In this document: piece by piece, positions 6,729 through 6,756 of the stretch
Numbering within the stretch: position 1 is the first letter of the stretch
Layout of the letters: each line of letters starts with the position of its first letter
Source of the DNA: an uncultured Planctomycetaceae bacterium
GTDB lineage: Bacteria > Planctomycetota > Planctomycetia > Pirellulales > Lacipirellulaceae
Direction: 5' to 3'
DNA: 6,756 nt
NCBI GenBank assembly: GCA_937860165.1
Contig: CALMBE010000580.1
Location: 1-6,756 of the forward strand
Notes under the pieces: generated by a model
Database searches by the model: none
Told to the model about the DNA's origin: nothing
What the model saw: the letters and a program-made list of their open reading frames with translations, nothing else
Program-made: the position numbers and the translations under genes

Positions 6729-6756
6729 GGTGCCATGCCCACGCTGGTACTCCGGC
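6729..6756 (+). repeat. Palindromic repeat element, copy 2, cut by the window edge
   Basis: GGTGCCATGCCCACG (6729-6743) is identical to the reverse complement of 6582-6596. The following loop side, TGGTACTCCG (6745-6754), differs at one base from the corresponding CGGTACTCCG of copy 1 read on the minus strand. The second arm (expected to read like GTGGGCAT) lies past the window end. The two copies face opposite ways with about 130 bases between them. Confidence 0.65.

Larger units (their letters stand above)
6444..6756. other. Intergenic repeat-bearing region
   Basis: No convincing gene lies in these 313 bases. A REP-like hairpin sits 18 bases after the stop of the PEP-CTERM gene, and two inverted copies of a second palindromic element occupy 6561-6596 and 6729-6756. 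The bases between the two copies (6597-6728) show no reading frame, promoter or terminator that I can support. The region could continue into more repeats beyond the right edge. Confidence 0.6.

Overview
The window looks like chromosomal DNA from a planctomycete, most likely Pirellulales. The main pointers are a surface protein that combines a dockerin-like Asp-rich repeat pair with a C-terminal PEP-CTERM sorting signal, a fused CysN-CysC enzyme, a DUF433/DUF5615 gene pair, and several starts without a Shine-Dalgarno sequence. The taxon is inferred from these habits; no marker gene is present.

Minus strand, positions 4282 down to 1: five genes lie head to tail and could form one transcript. 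In order they are cysD (sulfate adenylyltransferase subunit 2), a DUF433 antitoxin-type gene, a DUF5615 PIN-like toxin-type gene that overlaps it by 23 bases, cysNC (the GTPase subunit of sulfate adenylyltransferase fused to APS kinase), and a truncated gene for an HTH plus ImmA/IrrE-type zinc peptidase that runs off the left edge. The gaps are 17 bases, a 23-base overlap, 47 bases and 63 bases. CysD and CysNC together would turn sulfate into APS and then PAPS, for cysteine synthesis or for sulfation. The toxin-antitoxin-like pair sits between two genes whose products form one enzyme. The peptidase gene follows cysNC, so cysNC is flanked on both sides by accessory-type genes. The peptidase gene is visibly less GC-rich (about 45-48% in lines counted by eye) than cysNC (about 57-65%).

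Positions 4283-4751: a 469-base divergent intergenic region that should hold promoters for both directions. I see no RNA gene or riboswitch in it.

Plus strand, 4752-6443: one secreted protein of 563 residues. It has a signal peptide, a divergent subtilisin-like (S8) domain with Glu where the catalytic Asp is expected, a beta-rich domain, a dockerin-like pair and a PEP-CTERM tail.

Positions 6444-6756: non-coding and repeat-bearing. It holds a REP-like hairpin 18 bases after the stop codon, then two inverted copies of a different palindromic element, the second cut by the window edge.

I see no CRISPR array, tRNA, rRNA, transposase or phage gene. The points most worth a second look are the toxin-antitoxin pair inside the sulfate-activation operon, the edge-truncated peptidase gene, the altered catalytic positions in the APS kinase and subtilase domains, and the inverted palindromic repeats.
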